Below are positions 17,601-25,875 of a stretch of 57,523 bases of DNA, piece after piece. The stretch comes from Candidatus Dietzia intestinipullorum (GTDB lineage Bacteria > Actinomycetota > Actinomycetes > Mycobacteriales > Mycobacteriaceae), in assembly GCA_019119635.1 (NCBI GenBank), contig DWWP01000024.1, positions 1 through 57,523 on the forward strand. The letters are read 5' to 3'. The notes beneath the pieces are model-generated. The model had not been told where the DNA came from. It saw nothing but the letters and a program-made list of their open reading frames with translations, and made no database searches. A program made the translations under genes and the position numbers. Positions within the stretch are counted from its first letter, which is position 1. Each line of letters starts with the position of its first letter.

Positions 17601-18278
17601 GGCCGGGGTCGCGCCACCGGCGGCCAGCACGGTGACCACGGCCGCGTCCACGCCGCGGAGCTCGTCGATGAGGCCGTCCTCCGGGCGGCGCAGCGACGCG
17701 CAGTAGAGGGGGACGGCGGTCGCCCCGGCCGCGACGACCGCTCGACTGAGTTCCTCGACGTAGTGGGTGTTGCCGGCCAGGTGCTGGGCCCGGTAGTAGA
17801 CCACGGCGATCCGGGGTGCCGGACGCCCGTCCTCGTCGTCGGGCGCTTCCCAGTCACCCTCCAGGTGGCCCCAGGCGGGCAGCTCGCGCGGAGGGGCGAA
17901 CCCGTGGCCACTCAACGTGAGGGTGTCGGCGAGGAAGGCCCACAGTTGTCCCAGGTTCCCGGGACCACCGAAGGCGAGGTAGTCGTGCGTCTGCCGGGCC
18001 ACGCCCGCGGGCACGGTCGACGCGCTCATCAGGTCGGCGTCCGGCGCCTGCTCGCCGGAGACCACGACGAGCGGCACCCCGCTCGCGGTGATGACGTCGA
18101 GATGGTCGGCGATCGCGTGTCGGCTGCCCAGCTGGCGGTACACCACCGCGTCTGACCCTTCGACGAGGACGCGCAGGGCGTCGGCGTCGAGGAAGCGTGG
18201 GTTGCCGAGGCGGAAGTCGGCGCCGCTGGCGCGGGCGGAGAGCAGGTCGGTGTCCGACGTGGACAGCAGCGTGATCAT
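14637..18278 (-). CDS. cobN: Cobaltochelatase subunit CobN
   Basis: The 1213-residue protein is the large subunit of the ATP-dependent cobalt chelatase that inserts Co(II) into hydrogenobyrinic acid a,c-diamide in the aerobic cobalamin pathway. Length and blocks such as CVMLSAYPTKHARIGNAVGLDTSAS, ICHVGKHGNMEWLPG and LSVWGTSAMRTSGDDIAEV are typical of CobN/BchH. The ATG at 18278 overlaps by one base the stop of a 13-codon leader ORF (TGATG). A cobalamin riboswitch precedes it on the same strand. The small subunits (CobS/CobT or ChlD-like) are not in this window. Confidence 0.95.
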   Translation of the reverse strand: MITLLSTSDTDLLSARASGADFRLGNPRFLDADALRVLVEGSDAVVYRQLGSRHAIADHLDVITASGVPLVVVSGEQAPDADLMSASTVPAGVARQTHDYLAFGGPGNLGQLWAFLADTLTLSGHGFAPPRELPAWGHLEGDWEAPDDEDGRPAPRIAVVYYRAQHLAGNTHYVEELSRAVVAAGATAVPLYCASLRRPEDGLIDELRGVDAAVVTVLAAGGATPATASAGGDDDSWNVGHLAELDIPILQGLCLTFDREAWEESDEGMLPLDVATQVAVPEFDGRVITVPFSFKHFDSDGLARYVPDAERCARVASIAVRHARLRHTPARDKRVCVMLSAYPTKHARIGNAVGLDTSASVVEILRGMRDDGYDLGAEQVPGLDTDHPDDLIHALIAAGGQDPDWLTEAQMAANPHRIPAATWRRWSRDLDPALRDAVEETWGPAPGELYVDRAPEALARDPEGEICVAALRFGNVLVMVQPPRGFGDNPVAIYHDPDLAPSHHYLAAYRWLREPRSQGGFGAHAICHVGKHGNMEWLPGNNVGLSAACGPDAAIGDLPMVYPFLVNDPGEGTQAKRRAHAVLVDHLVPPMARAESYGDIARLEQLLDEHQNVSSMDPAKLPALRQQIWTLISAARMDRELGWEERPDEETFDDQLMHVDGWLCEIKDVQIRDGLHVLSRAPEGEHLVDLVTAMLRARQLWGGERTVPGLREALGLDESDGLRAEVDAAETLARGLVGRLAEADWDPGSVDDAVAGALLPDTADRATVRLIADFACREVVPRLLATSEEVPRTLHALRGGYVPAGPSGSPLRGLVNVLPTGRNFYSVDPRALPTQLAWETGQDMAESLLRRHLDETGEYPRSVGLSVWGTSAMRTSGDDIAEVFALLGVRPVWDDASRRIVDLRPVDLAELGRPRIDVTVRISGFFRDAFPHVLGLLDDAVQLVAGLDEPAEQNFVRAHVEQDVADGAERWGASARVFGSKPGTYGAGLLQLVDSGSWRDDADLAAVYTEWGGYAYGRGLDGVPAGDDMRRAYRRIEVAAKNIDSVEHDVLDSDDYYQYHGGMVATVRALTGEDPRAYVGDSTAPDRIRTRTLTEETGRIVRARVVNPRWIDAMRRHGYKGAFEMAATVDYLFGWDATTGVVDDWMYEQVSQSYVLDPDNRAFLDESNPWALHGMSERLLEAADRGLWESPDPATLDGLRAAFLEAEGELEDR

Positions 18279-18319
18279 CAGGGTGCGGTGACCTTCCCGG
18301 GATTGCGCGTCCCGCTCAT
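18278..18319 (-). CDS. 13-residue leader ORF coupled to cobN
   Basis: An ORF encoding MSGTRNPGKVTAP ends in TGA whose last A is the first base of cobN's ATG. The only purine-rich site, GGGAAGG, is 13 nt before cobN, rather far, so coupling to this ORF could help cobN initiation. A stem of CGGGA with TCCCG lies inside it. The ORF has no clear ribosome binding site of its own, so translation is uncertain. Confidence 0.3.
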   Translation of the reverse strand: MSGTRNPGKVTAP

Positions 18320-18329
18320 GGTGGGCGCC

Positions 18330-18458
18330 GGGCGTGTGCACGTCCGGCGTCGGTGGAGGGCCCCGGCGAGGTCCGACTCGTCCCGCTCGCAGGTGAGCGG
18401 GCATCACTGGTGGCGCGACCGTGCCGGGTTCCCACCGGCTTCCCGATCCCGGGCCCTG
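18330..18458 (-). promoter_or_regulatory. Cobalamin (AdoCbl) riboswitch controlling cobN
   Basis: On minus the element shows GGGAAGCC at 18437-18444, then GGTGGGAACCCGGCACGG and GCGCCACCAGTGA, matching the conserved cobalamin core, and a B12 box AGTCGGACCTCGCCGG at 18363-18378. It sits between a predicted promoter and cobN. Binding of adenosylcobalamin would be expected to lower cobN expression. The remaining 50 nt up to cobN contains two further stems that could form the expression platform. Confidence 0.85.
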
Positions 18459-18464
18459 GCGACG

Positions 18465-18470
18465 AGCATA
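18465..18470 (-). promoter_or_regulatory. -10 element for the riboswitch-cobN transcript
   Basis: TATGCT on minus lies just upstream of the riboswitch core and would place the transcript start near 18458. No good -35 was found. Confidence 0.4.
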
Positions 18471-18595
18471 GATGTTCACCGGCCCGGAAACGGCCGGCAG
18501 GGCCGTCGCCTCCGCCATCGACACGCGTGTTGTGCGCGCCTGCGTCTCGGGAAACGTGCGCGGGACGCCCTTCGCGGGCGACGACGGCGAGGAGG

Positions 18596-19492
18596 TCAGC
18601 CGGCGGCGAGCCCGTCGAACCCCGCGCGGACATCCAGATCCGGTCGCTGCGCCTGGAGCCGGATGGTCAGGGCCACGCCGATCGCCCGCCACTGACCCCG
18701 ATCGAAGTCGTCGTCCTGCTGCTCCCACAGCCGTGCCCACTGTCCGAGCTCGCGGACCAGCGAATCCGAGAGACCGAGGGTCGCCGTGTCCACGAGCCCC
18801 GCATCACCCGGCTCGGACAGTGGTGGCCCCGCCCACAGGGGCGTCGCCACCCCGGGCTCGGGCCGCACGACGACCTGCGGCTTCGGTCGAGGGCTGGTGG
18901 CCTGGTCCTCGGCAGCGCTGCTCCGCCGGCCCCCGGCCCCCGAGTTCGCGCGCTGCAGCAGGCTCCGCGTGCGAAGCGGGAGGTCCAGGGCCTCGTTCGC
19001 CAAGTGGCTCTCATTGGCCGCCGTCGGGATCGGCGGCCGCGGGGGTGGCGCCGCCCTGCCCCGGGTGAAGAGTGCCGCGGGCATCGCGTAGCTGCCCAGC
19101 AGTACCCGGTGTTCGAACTCCTGCACGGCCCACATGTCGCGGAAGCGGTCCGGGGGGCCGACCGGATAGCCCGCGGGCCCGCGTTCATAGCCGGCGTCCG
19201 CCCAGTCGCTGAGGATCGTGCCGGTGATCTCGTGTGTGCCGTGCGCCGGGTGCGAACAGAGGAAGCCGTACCGGAATCGCCGCATCCGGCCGACCCCGTC
19301 CGGAAGGACCAGTTCCCCGCTGAGCGGCCAGCCGAGTACCCCGTCCTCTCCTCCGAGCTCATGCCACCTGTCGGCGATGGATTCGGCAGGAGCGGTGTCC
19401 GTGGGGTGCGCACCGTCCGGCGGCGGGGGCGGCTGCTCGAAATGCAGTGAATCGATGTACTCGTCGCCGCCCGGCTGCCTGTGTGGGGGCAC
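18596..19492 (-). CDS. LGFP-repeat protein
   Basis: The 298-residue protein carries two LGFP-like repeats between about residues 38 and 140: HELGGEDGVLGWPLSGE, then an aromatic/Gly pattern, and GPAGYPVGPPD followed by VQEFEHRVLLG. LGFP repeats occur in actinobacterial cell-envelope proteins such as mycolyltransferases. The C-terminal half is a proline-rich linker and a helical region (LVRELGQWARLWEQQDDDFDRG). No signal peptide is visible at the GTG start 19492, which has GGAGG 12 nt upstream. It lies upstream of the cobN riboswitch on the same strand, but the riboswitch has its own predicted promoter. Function unknown. Confidence 0.6.
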   Translation of the reverse strand: MPPHRQPGGDEYIDSLHFEQPPPPPDGAHPTDTAPAESIADRWHELGGEDGVLGWPLSGELVLPDGVGRMRRFRYGFLCSHPAHGTHEITGTILSDWADAGYERGPAGYPVGPPDRFRDMWAVQEFEHRVLLGSYAMPAALFTRGRAAPPPRPPIPTAANESHLANEALDLPLRTRSLLQRANSGAGGRRSSAAEDQATSPRPKPQVVVRPEPGVATPLWAGPPLSEPGDAGLVDTATLGLSDSLVRELGQWARLWEQQDDDFDRGQWRAIGVALTIRLQAQRPDLDVRAGFDGLAAG

Positions 19493-19532
19493 TGTGAACG
19501 ACCACCTCCGTGCTGTCGGTCCGGTGCACAAG

Positions 19533-19538
19533 ACCCTA
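19533..19538 (-). promoter_or_regulatory. -10 element of the LGFP gene
   Basis: TAGGGT on minus, 40 nt before the GTG start, leaves a leader that includes GGAGG. It lies in the 126-bp divergent region shared with cobG. Confidence 0.35.
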
Positions 19539-19603
19539 CTGCGCACGCGGGGTCCCGCGTCCGATCCACGGCAGCGGACCAGGAGGGTCGCCGCCGGCTC
19601 GAT

Positions 19604-19609
19604 TACGCT
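19604..19609 (+). promoter_or_regulatory. -10 element of cobG (leaderless)
   Basis: TACGCT ends 9 nt before the cobG ATG, so transcription is predicted to begin at the start codon. There is no ribosome binding site between them. Confidence 0.5.
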
Positions 19610-19618
19610 GGGCACGTC

Positions 19619-20806
19619 ATGACCTCCCACCATCGTGAGCCCGCTCCCGCTCCCGGCCCCGGCGATCGCTGCCCCGGCGTGCTGCGGACGTTCCCCGCCG
19701 CCGACGGCGGGATCGCCCGCCTGCGCTTTCCCGGCGGACGTCTGCGCCCCGGGGACTGGGCCGCGCTGGCCGGGATCGCTACGGACCACGGCGGCGACGT
19801 CCACCTCACCTCCCGCGGCAATGTCCAGATCCGCGGCATCCGGGACGAGCCCCTCCTGCAGGAGCGCGTCGGGACGGCGGGCCTGTTGCCCAGCCCCGAC
19901 CACGACCGGGTCCGCAACATCATCGCCTCGCCCCTGGCCGGCCGCCTCGACGGGCACCACGACCTCGGCGACCTGCCGGAGCAGGTCGACGCGGCGCTCC
20001 TGGCATCCCGGGACGCCACCGGGCTGAGCGGGCGCTTCCTCTTCGGGCTGGACGACGGGTCGGGCGACGTCCTCGCGCACTCCCCCGATCTCACCGCCGT
20101 GGCCGGTGCCGGAGCGGCCCGGGGCGCGCTGCGTGTGCACGTCGCAGGACGCGACGCCGGGGTGGACGTCCCCGCACGTGACATCGCCACCGTGCTCGTC
20201 GACGTGGCGGCGGAGTTCGCCCGACGCTCGGGCGGGGCGTGGCGGATACCGGGGTCCGGCGGGGTGCACGACCTCGTCGTCGTCGCCCTGGCCGACCATC
20301 CGCACAGCGCGCCGGGCCCGCCCGGCACCGCCCCGGGTCCCGGGACGGGCGTGGGGCCGCGGGTGGGCTGGATCGACACCGCCGACGGACTCGTGACCCT
20401 GCTCGGGGTGGTCCCGTTCGGCGTGGTGTCGGCCCGACTGGCGGAATTCCTGGGTGCGGTCGATCGGCCGAGCACGATCTCCGCCGACAGGGTGATCGGA
20501 CTCCACGGGCTCACCGAGGGCATGGCTGAGCAGGTGGTCCGGGTCCTGGCCCCCATGGGGATGGTCTTCGACGCGGCCTCCCCCTGGGTCGAGGTGACCG
20601 CCTGCACCGGGCTGCCGGGCTGTTCCCGATCGCTGACCGACGTCCGATACGATGCCGCCGACGCCGTGCGCACCGGCACCCTCCCCGTCGCCGGGCCCCA
20701 GCACTGGGTGGGATGCGACCGCGCCTGCGGTGACACCGGCCGCGGCGAGCGGGTCACCGCGACGCCTGCCGGCTACCGCGTGGGCCGCCCCCGGCGTACC
20801 GACTGA
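19619..20806 (+). CDS. cobG: Precorrin-3B synthase CobG
   Basis: The 395-residue protein belongs to the nitrite/sulfite reductase superfamily and has the CobG signature: half-domains around [11 protein letters not shown] and a C-terminal cluster-binding pattern [10 protein letters not shown]...CDRACG. The four Cys would hold the 4Fe-4S cluster. CobG uses O2 to hydroxylate C20 of precorrin-3A and form the gamma-lactone, the step that defines the aerobic pathway. It starts a plus-strand operon cobG-cobH-cobIJ with gaps of 14 bp and -4 bp. A second site, a non-haem iron, cannot be located from sequence. Confidence 0.9.
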   Translation: MTSHHREPAPAPGPGDRCPGVLRTFPAADGGIARLRFPGGRLRPGDWAALAGIATDHGGDVHLTSRGNVQIRGIRDEPLLQERVGTAGLLPSPDHDRVRNIIASPLAGRLDGHHDLGDLPEQVDAALLASRDATGLSGRFLFGLDDGSGDVLAHSPDLTAVAGAGAARGALRVHVAGRDAGVDVPARDIATVLVDVAAEFARRSGGAWRIPGSGGVHDLVVVALADHPHSAPGPPGTAPGPGTGVGPRVGWIDTADGLVTLLGVVPFGVVSARLAEFLGAVDRPSTISADRVIGLHGLTEGMAEQVVRVLAPMGMVFDAASPWVEVTACTGLPGCSRSLTDVRYDAADAVRTGTLPVAGPQHWVGCDRACGDTGRGERVTATPAGYRVGRPRRTD

Positions 20807-20820
20807 GCAACGAGGATGCG

Positions 20821-21456
20821 ATGAGCTACGAGTACGTCACCGACGGCCCAGAGATCTACCGGCAGTCCTTCGCCACCATCCGCGCCGAGGCCGAGCTCGA
20901 CCGCTTCCCGGACGACGTCTCGCGGGTGGTCGTCCGGATGATCCACGCCTGCGGGCAGGTCGACCTCGCCGGCGACGTGGCGTACTCCCCCGGCGTGGTG
21001 ACCGCGGCGCGGACGGCGCTGGCCGCCGGCGCGCCGATCCTCGCCGACGCCCACATGGTGGCCTCCGGCGTCACGCGGACGCGGCTGCCCGCGGACAACC
21101 CGGTGCGGTGCACTCTGCGCGACGAGAACACCCCCGCGCTGGCGGCCGAACTGGGCACCACGCGCTCGGCAGCGGCGCTCGAACTGTGGCGCGAGCGGCT
21201 GGACGGCGCCGTGGTGGCGATCGGCAACGCCCCGACCGCGCTGTTCCACCTGCTGGAGATGATCGCCGCCGGGGCGCCGAGACCGGCAGCCGTGGTGGGC
21301 TGTCCGGTGGGGTTCATCGGCGCCTGCGAATCCAAGCAGGCGCTCGCCGACGACGCCGCTACCCTGGGGCTGGAGTTCCTCACGGTGCACGGCCGACGCG
21401 GCGGCTCGGCCATCACCGCCGCCGCCGTCAACGCGCTCGCGAGCACCGCCGAATGA
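20821..21456 (+). CDS. cobH: Precorrin-8X methylmutase CobH
   Basis: The 211-residue protein shows CobH/CbiC features: [32 protein letters not shown] with the catalytic His, [13 protein letters not shown] and [17 protein letters not shown]. It shifts the methyl group from C11 to C12 of precorrin-8X to give hydrogenobyrinic acid. ATG 20821 has GAGG 5 nt upstream. The stop overlaps the cobIJ start (ATGA). Confidence 0.95.
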   Translation: MSYEYVTDGPEIYRQSFATIRAEAELDRFPDDVSRVVVRMIHACGQVDLAGDVAYSPGVVTAARTALAAGAPILADAHMVASGVTRTRLPADNPVRCTLRDENTPALAAELGTTRSAAALELWRERLDGAVVAIGNAPTALFHLLEMIAAGAPRPAAVVGCPVGFIGACESKQALADDAATLGLEFLTVHGRRGGSAITAAAVNALASTAE

Positions 21457-22970
21457 GCGGCACCCTGTACGGCGTCGGCCTCGGCCCCGGCGACCCCGAC
21501 CTGGTCACGGTCCGTGCCGCCCGCGTGATCGAAGAGGCCGACGTGGTGGCGTTCCACGCCGCGCGACACGGCCGGTCCATCGCCCGCGCCACGGCGTCGT
21601 CCTACATGAGTGACGGGCAGATCGAGGAACTACTGGTCTACCCGCTGACCGTCGAGGAGACCGACCACCCCGGCGGGTACGAGGCCGCGATCGAGGAGTT
21701 CTACGCCGAGGCCGCCGAGCGACTGGCCGCCCACCTGCGCGCCGGCCGGGACGTCGCCCTGTGTGCGGCCGGGGATCCGTTGTTCTACAGCTCGTTCATG
21801 CACATGTACATCCGTCTGGCCGACGAGTTCACGTGCGACATCGTCCCCGGTGTGACGGCGGTCTCGGCGGTGTCCGCGGCGGTGGCGCGCCCCCTGGTCG
21901 AGGGCGAGGAGGTGCTGACGGTGCTGCCCGGGACCCTCGACGAGGCCACGCTCACAGAGCGCCTGGCCGGGACGGACTCCGCGGTGGTGATGAAGCTCGG
22001 CCGCACCTTCGACAAGGTCCGACGGGCCGCCACCGCGGCAGGACGCCTCGAGGAGACCCGGTACGTGGAGAGGGCGACGTGGTCGGCGCAGAAGGTCGTC
22101 CCACTCGCCGAGGTCGAGGACGGGACCGTCCCCTATTTCTCCGCGGCCGTGATCCCCAGTCCCGAGGACGCCCGGCGCCGGGTGGCCGGTGTGCCCGGGG
22201 CGACCGCGGGGACCCCGATCGACGACGAGAGGCGACCGCAGCTCACGGTGATCGGCACCGGGCCGGGCCCGGCGGCCTGGCGCACCCCCGAGGTGGACGC
22301 GGCGCTGCGCACGGCCACCGACGTGGTGGGATATGAGACCTACACCCGCCGGATCCCTCCCCTCCCGGGGCGACGCGTGCACGCCTCCGACAACCGCGTG
22401 GAGCTCGAACGCGCGACCTTCGCGCTGGACCTGGCACGCGCCGGACGCCGGGTCGTGGTGGTCTCCGGCGGCGATCCCGGGGTGTTCGCCATGGCGGCCG
22501 CGGTATTCGAGGCGGCCGAGGCCGGCGACTATACGGATGTTGAGATCGCGGTGCTGCCGGGCGTGACCGCCGCGAGCGCGGTGGCGGCCCGGGCAGGCGC
22601 CCCTCTCGGGCACGACTTCGCGATGCTCTCCCTCTCGGACCGACTCAAGCCCTGGGATGTGGTCGAGGATCGGGTGCGCGCCCTGGTCGCGGCAGATCTC
22701 GCCGTGGCGGTCTACAACCCCGCCTCGCGCAGTCGGCGCGAGCAGGTGGTCCGTCTCCGCGAGCTCCTGCTGGACGTGGCGGGGGCGGACCGCGTGGTGG
22801 TCGTGGGCCGCGATGTGGGCGGCCCGGACGAGTCGCTCTGCGTCACCACCGCCGGGGAGTTCGACCCCTCGGTGGTGGACATGCGCACGCTGCTGGTGAT
22901 CGGGTCGTCCCGCACACGGGTCGTCGCCACGCCGGCGGGCAGGCGCGCCTACACGCCCCGCAGTTACTGA
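21453..22970 (+). CDS. cobIJ: Fused precorrin-2 C20- and precorrin-3B C17-methyltransferase CobIJ
   Basis: Two SAM-dependent tetrapyrrole methylase domains lie in one 505-residue chain. CobI spans about residues 1-245, with [18 protein letters not shown] at the start and [15 protein letters not shown]. CobJ spans about 258-505, with VIGTGPGP and [14 protein letters not shown]. They methylate C20 of precorrin-2 and C17 of precorrin-3B. The same fusion occurs in M. tuberculosis (Rv2066). It is translationally coupled to cobH. Its 3' end overlaps the convergent cobM::cobK by 7 bp. Confidence 0.95.
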   Translation: MSGTLYGVGLGPGDPDLVTVRAARVIEEADVVAFHAARHGRSIARATASSYMSDGQIEELLVYPLTVEETDHPGGYEAAIEEFYAEAAERLAAHLRAGRDVALCAAGDPLFYSSFMHMYIRLADEFTCDIVPGVTAVSAVSAAVARPLVEGEEVLTVLPGTLDEATLTERLAGTDSAVVMKLGRTFDKVRRAATAAGRLEETRYVERATWSAQKVVPLAEVEDGTVPYFSAAVIPSPEDARRRVAGVPGATAGTPIDDERRPQLTVIGTGPGPAAWRTPEVDAALRTATDVVGYETYTRRIPPLPGRRVHASDNRVELERATFALDLARAGRRVVVVSGGDPGVFAMAAAVFEAAEAGDYTDVEIAVLPGVTAASAVAARAGAPLGHDFAMLSLSDRLKPWDVVEDRVRALVAADLAVAVYNPASRSRREQVVRLRELLLDVAGADRVVVVGRDVGGPDESLCVTTAGEFDPSVVDMRTLLVIGSSRTRVVATPAGRRAYTPRSY

Positions 22971-24631
22971 CGGGAGCCGAATCGCTCGACCAGCCACCGC
23001 GCGGCATCGTCGACCGTGTGGACGGTCTCGGCCGGTGGCGCCTGGGGGCGGTCGACCATGACCACGGGGATCCGGAGTTCGCGCGCCGCCTCGAGCTTGG
23101 CCTCGGTCGCCTCTCCCCCGCTGTTCTTGGTCACGAGCGCGTCGATCCGGTGCCGTGACATGAGGGCGCGCTCGGAGTCCACGCCGAACGGGCCCCGGTC
23201 CAGAACGAGCAGGTAGCGGTGCGGCAAGGCCCCGGTGGGTGGCTCGACACAGCGGATGAGATAGGAGCCGCGGGTGTCCCCGGCGAACGCCGCCAGCCCC
23301 TGCCTGCCGACGGTGAGCATCGGCCGCCGGAATCTCTCACGCACGGCCTCGGCGGCCGCTGCCATGTCCGGGACGCGGATCCACTCGTCGTCCGGCTGCG
23401 GGGACCACGGGCGTCGATGGAGCCGCAGGAGGGGGACGCCGGTGTGGCCGGCGGCGCGGGCGGCCGAGTCGGAGATGGTCTCCGCGAACGGGTGGGTCGC
23501 GTCGATGACCGCGCTCACGTCGTTCTGGCGGAGCCAGTGCGCCAGACCCTCCGGGCCGCCGAATCCCCCGATCCTCACCTCCCCCCGCGGGAGCCGTGGG
23601 CGGGACACCCGGCCGGCGAGGGAGGTGACCACGTCGAGTCCGGCGGTCTCCATGAGGTCGGCCAGTTGGCGGGCCTCGTTGGTCCCGCCGAGGATGAGGA
23701 TTCGGCCCGGGCCGTCCCGGCCGTCCGACGGGGAGGGCGGGGCCTGCGGGGGTCGTGGGGCCGGCGGGGTCTGTGCCGGCCGGCGCGCGCTGTGCGGCGC
23801 CCCGCCCGCCGCGGGTGGCGCCGGCACGGGGTCTCCAGCGGGCGCCGCGGCCCCGGGTCCGCGCATGGTGCGGCCGTCGGCGTCCCGGGGGCGGTCGTCG
23901 GAGTAGAGGAAACTGCGCAGGGTGCGGTCGCCGCCCACGCGGTCGAGCACGCGGCCCACGATGATGACGGCAGTCCGCGTGATGCCCGACGCGGCGACGA
24001 GATCGGCGATATCGGCCAGCGTCCCCCTGACCGTCACCTCGTCCGGGCGGGTCGCGAACCCCACCACCGCGACCGGGCAGTCGGCCCCGTACACGGGGGT
24101 CAGCTCGCGCACCACGCGCGGGGTCTGGGCGGCGGCCAGGTGGATGACCGCGGTCGCCCCGGACGAGCAGACCGAGGGGAGGTCCTCTCCGGCTGGCATC
24201 GGGGTGGCCCGGCCGTCCACGCGGGTGAGGATCACCGACTGCGACACGTGCGGGACGGTGAGTTCCACCCCCAGTCCGGCGGCCGCGGCGGCGAACGCGG
24301 GGACGCCGGGGACGATCTCCCACCGGATGCCCTCGGCGCCGAGAGCCTGGATCTGCTCCGCGACGGCGGAATACACCGACGGGTCGCCCGAGTGCAGGCG
24401 CGCCACGTCGTCACCGCGGTCGTCGGCGTCGCGGATCTCGGCGATGATGTCGCCGAGGGGCATCCGGGCGGTGTTGACGACCCGAGCCGTGGCCGGGCTC
24501 GTCGCCAGCACCTCCGACGGGACGATGCTGCCCGCGTACAGGCAGGTGCCACAGCGTGAGACGAGCCGGGCGGCGCGGAGGGTGAGCAGGTCGGCGGCCC
24601 CCGGGCCGGCGCCGATGAAGTAGACGGTCAC
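22964..24631 (-). CDS. cobM-cobK: CobM::CobK fusion: precorrin-4 C11-methyltransferase / precorrin-6A reductase
   Basis: One uninterrupted frame encodes two enzymes. Residues 1 to about 252 are CobM, with VYFIGAGPGAADLLTLRAAR, YAGSIVPSE, RLHSGDPSVYSA and VPGVPAFAAAAA. A Pro/Ala-rich linker spans about 255-308. Residues about 310-555 are CobK, with ILILGGTNEARQLAD, VIDATHPFAETIS and VTKNSGGEATEAKLEAA. CobM methylates C11 of precorrin-4; CobK reduces precorrin-6A with NADPH. In M. tuberculosis they are separate adjacent genes. GTG 24631 overlaps the cobL stop (GTGA). An internal start giving separate CobK is possible but not needed. Confidence 0.92.
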   Translation of the reverse strand: MTVYFIGAGPGAADLLTLRAARLVSRCGTCLYAGSIVPSEVLATSPATARVVNTARMPLGDIIAEIRDADDRGDDVARLHSGDPSVYSAVAEQIQALGAEGIRWEIVPGVPAFAAAAAGLGVELTVPHVSQSVILTRVDGRATPMPAGEDLPSVCSSGATAVIHLAAAQTPRVVRELTPVYGADCPVAVVGFATRPDEVTVRGTLADIADLVAASGITRTAVIIVGRVLDRVGGDRTLRSFLYSDDRPRDADGRTMRGPGAAAPAGDPVPAPPAAGGAPHSARRPAQTPPAPRPPQAPPSPSDGRDGPGRILILGGTNEARQLADLMETAGLDVVTSLAGRVSRPRLPRGEVRIGGFGGPEGLAHWLRQNDVSAVIDATHPFAETISDSAARAAGHTGVPLLRLHRRPWSPQPDDEWIRVPDMAAAAEAVRERFRRPMLTVGRQGLAAFAGDTRGSYLIRCVEPPTGALPHRYLLVLDRGPFGVDSERALMSRHRIDALVTKNSGGEATEAKLEAARELRIPVVMVDRPQAPPAETVHTVDDAARWLVERFGSRQ

Positions 24632-25875
24632 GGTGTCGGGTCCTCCTCGGAGCCGTGGGGCTTGACGCATTCCAGGTGAACGACCGGGCGGGCGGGGTGC
24701 CAGCCGGTGAAGGTGCCGATCCGGTCGGCGGTCTCCACCCCGAGCCGGGTCAGCTCCCCGCCCCGGTGGCGGGCCCAGTCGGAAAGTACCCGCTCGGACT
24801 CGAAGGTCACCGCCGCCGCCACCAGTCGGCCGCCCGGATGCAGCGCGTCCCAGCAGTGCTCGAGCAGGCCGGGGGCGGTCACGCCTCCGCCGACGAAGAC
24901 GGCGTCGGGACGCGGGAGCCCGGGCAGGGCGTCGGGCGCGGTCCCCTCGACCACATCGAGATCGGGGACGCCCAGACGGAGCGCGTTCCGGCGGATCCGG
25001 GCGGCGCGGGCCGGGTCCTTCTCGACCGCGACCGCCCGCGCCCCCGGCGCCATCCGCATCCATTCGATGCCGATCGATCCCGAGCCGCCGCCCACGTCCC
25101 ACAGGAGTGCGCCCGGGTGGGGGTCCAGCGCCGAGACGGTCACCGCTCGGACGATCCGTTTTGTGAGCTGACCGTCCGAGGCGTACCCGGTGTCCGGCAG
25201 CCCGGGTGCGGGACCCCCGGGGATCGGGGCCGGGTGGTCGGCGGAGCGATAGACGACGGCCACGACACTGAGGTCGGACCAGGAATGTGGCGCGGCGGCC
25301 AGGTCGGCGGCAGTGCCCGGGATCGCCGATTCGGAGTCCGCCCCGAGGTCTGCCAGCACCGTCATACCGCTCGCCCCGAGACCGGCGTCGACGAGGACAC
25401 GGGCGAGCTCGACGGGTGTCGAGGCGTCGCGGGACAGCACGAGGGCGCGGCCCCCGGGGCGTGCGGTCGCCAGGACGATGTGGGGGTCCGACGTGACACA
25501 CGAGTGGACCCGCAGGTCCGCGAGCGGCCATCCGAGTCGGGCGGCCGCCAGGGAGACGGATGACGGCGCCGGGAGTACGCGGATCCGGTCCGCTCCCACG
25601 ACGCGGGCCAGCGTCGATCCGATGCCGTGGAACAGGGGGTCGCCGCTGGCCACGATCGCGCCCCCCTCGCGCGCGATCTCCTCGAAGAGATCCGGAAGCG
25701 CGGGCACGAGCGGGCTGGGCCACGGCCTGGGCGGTCGACCGAGGGACTCCACCAGCGCGAGCTGGCGCGGCGCGCCGTGGATGGCACCGGCCTCCTCGAG
25801 GACCGCCCGGGACGCCGGGGCGAGACCGGGCAGTCCGTCGGCGCCGATCCCGACGACGGGGACGCGCACGCTCAC
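24628..25875 (-). CDS. cobL: Precorrin-6Y C5,15-methyltransferase (decarboxylating) CobL
   Basis: The 415-residue protein has both CobL domains: an N-terminal CbiE-type methylase (VVGIGADGLPGLAPASR, ASGDPLFHGIGSTLAR) and a C-terminal CbiT-type Rossmann methyltransferase (LLWDVGGGSGSIGIEWMRM). It methylates C5 and C15 and decarboxylates the C12 acetate side chain. I chose GTG 25875 because it overlaps the SDR stop (GTGA) and begins directly with the CbiE strand; GTG 25893 is the longer alternative. It lies in the SDR-cobL-cobMK operon. Confidence 0.93.
   Translation of the reverse strand: MSVRVPVVGIGADGLPGLAPASRAVLEEAGAIHGAPRQLALVESLGRPPRPWPSPLVPALPDLFEEIAREGGAIVASGDPLFHGIGSTLARVVGADRIRVLPAPSSVSLAAARLGWPLADLRVHSCVTSDPHIVLATARPGGRALVLSRDASTPVELARVLVDAGLGASGMTVLADLGADSESAIPGTAADLAAAPHSWSDLSVVAVVYRSADHPAPIPGGPAPGLPDTGYASDGQLTKRIVRAVTVSALDPHPGALLWDVGGGSGSIGIEWMRMAPGARAVAVEKDPARAARIRRNALRLGVPDLDVVEGTAPDALPGLPRPDAVFVGGGVTAPGLLEHCWDALHPGGRLVAAAVTFESERVLSDWARHRGGELTRLGVETADRIGTFTGWHPARPVVHLECVKPHGSEEDPTP

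Noticed and set aside
15894-18155. 753-residue plus-strand open frame
   Set aside because: Antisense shadow of cobN with no recognisable motif.
18596-20704. Single 702-residue minus-strand frame across the cobG region
   Set aside because: Only the part from 19492 downwards has protein-like sequence (LGFP repeats). The upstream part is antisense to cobG.
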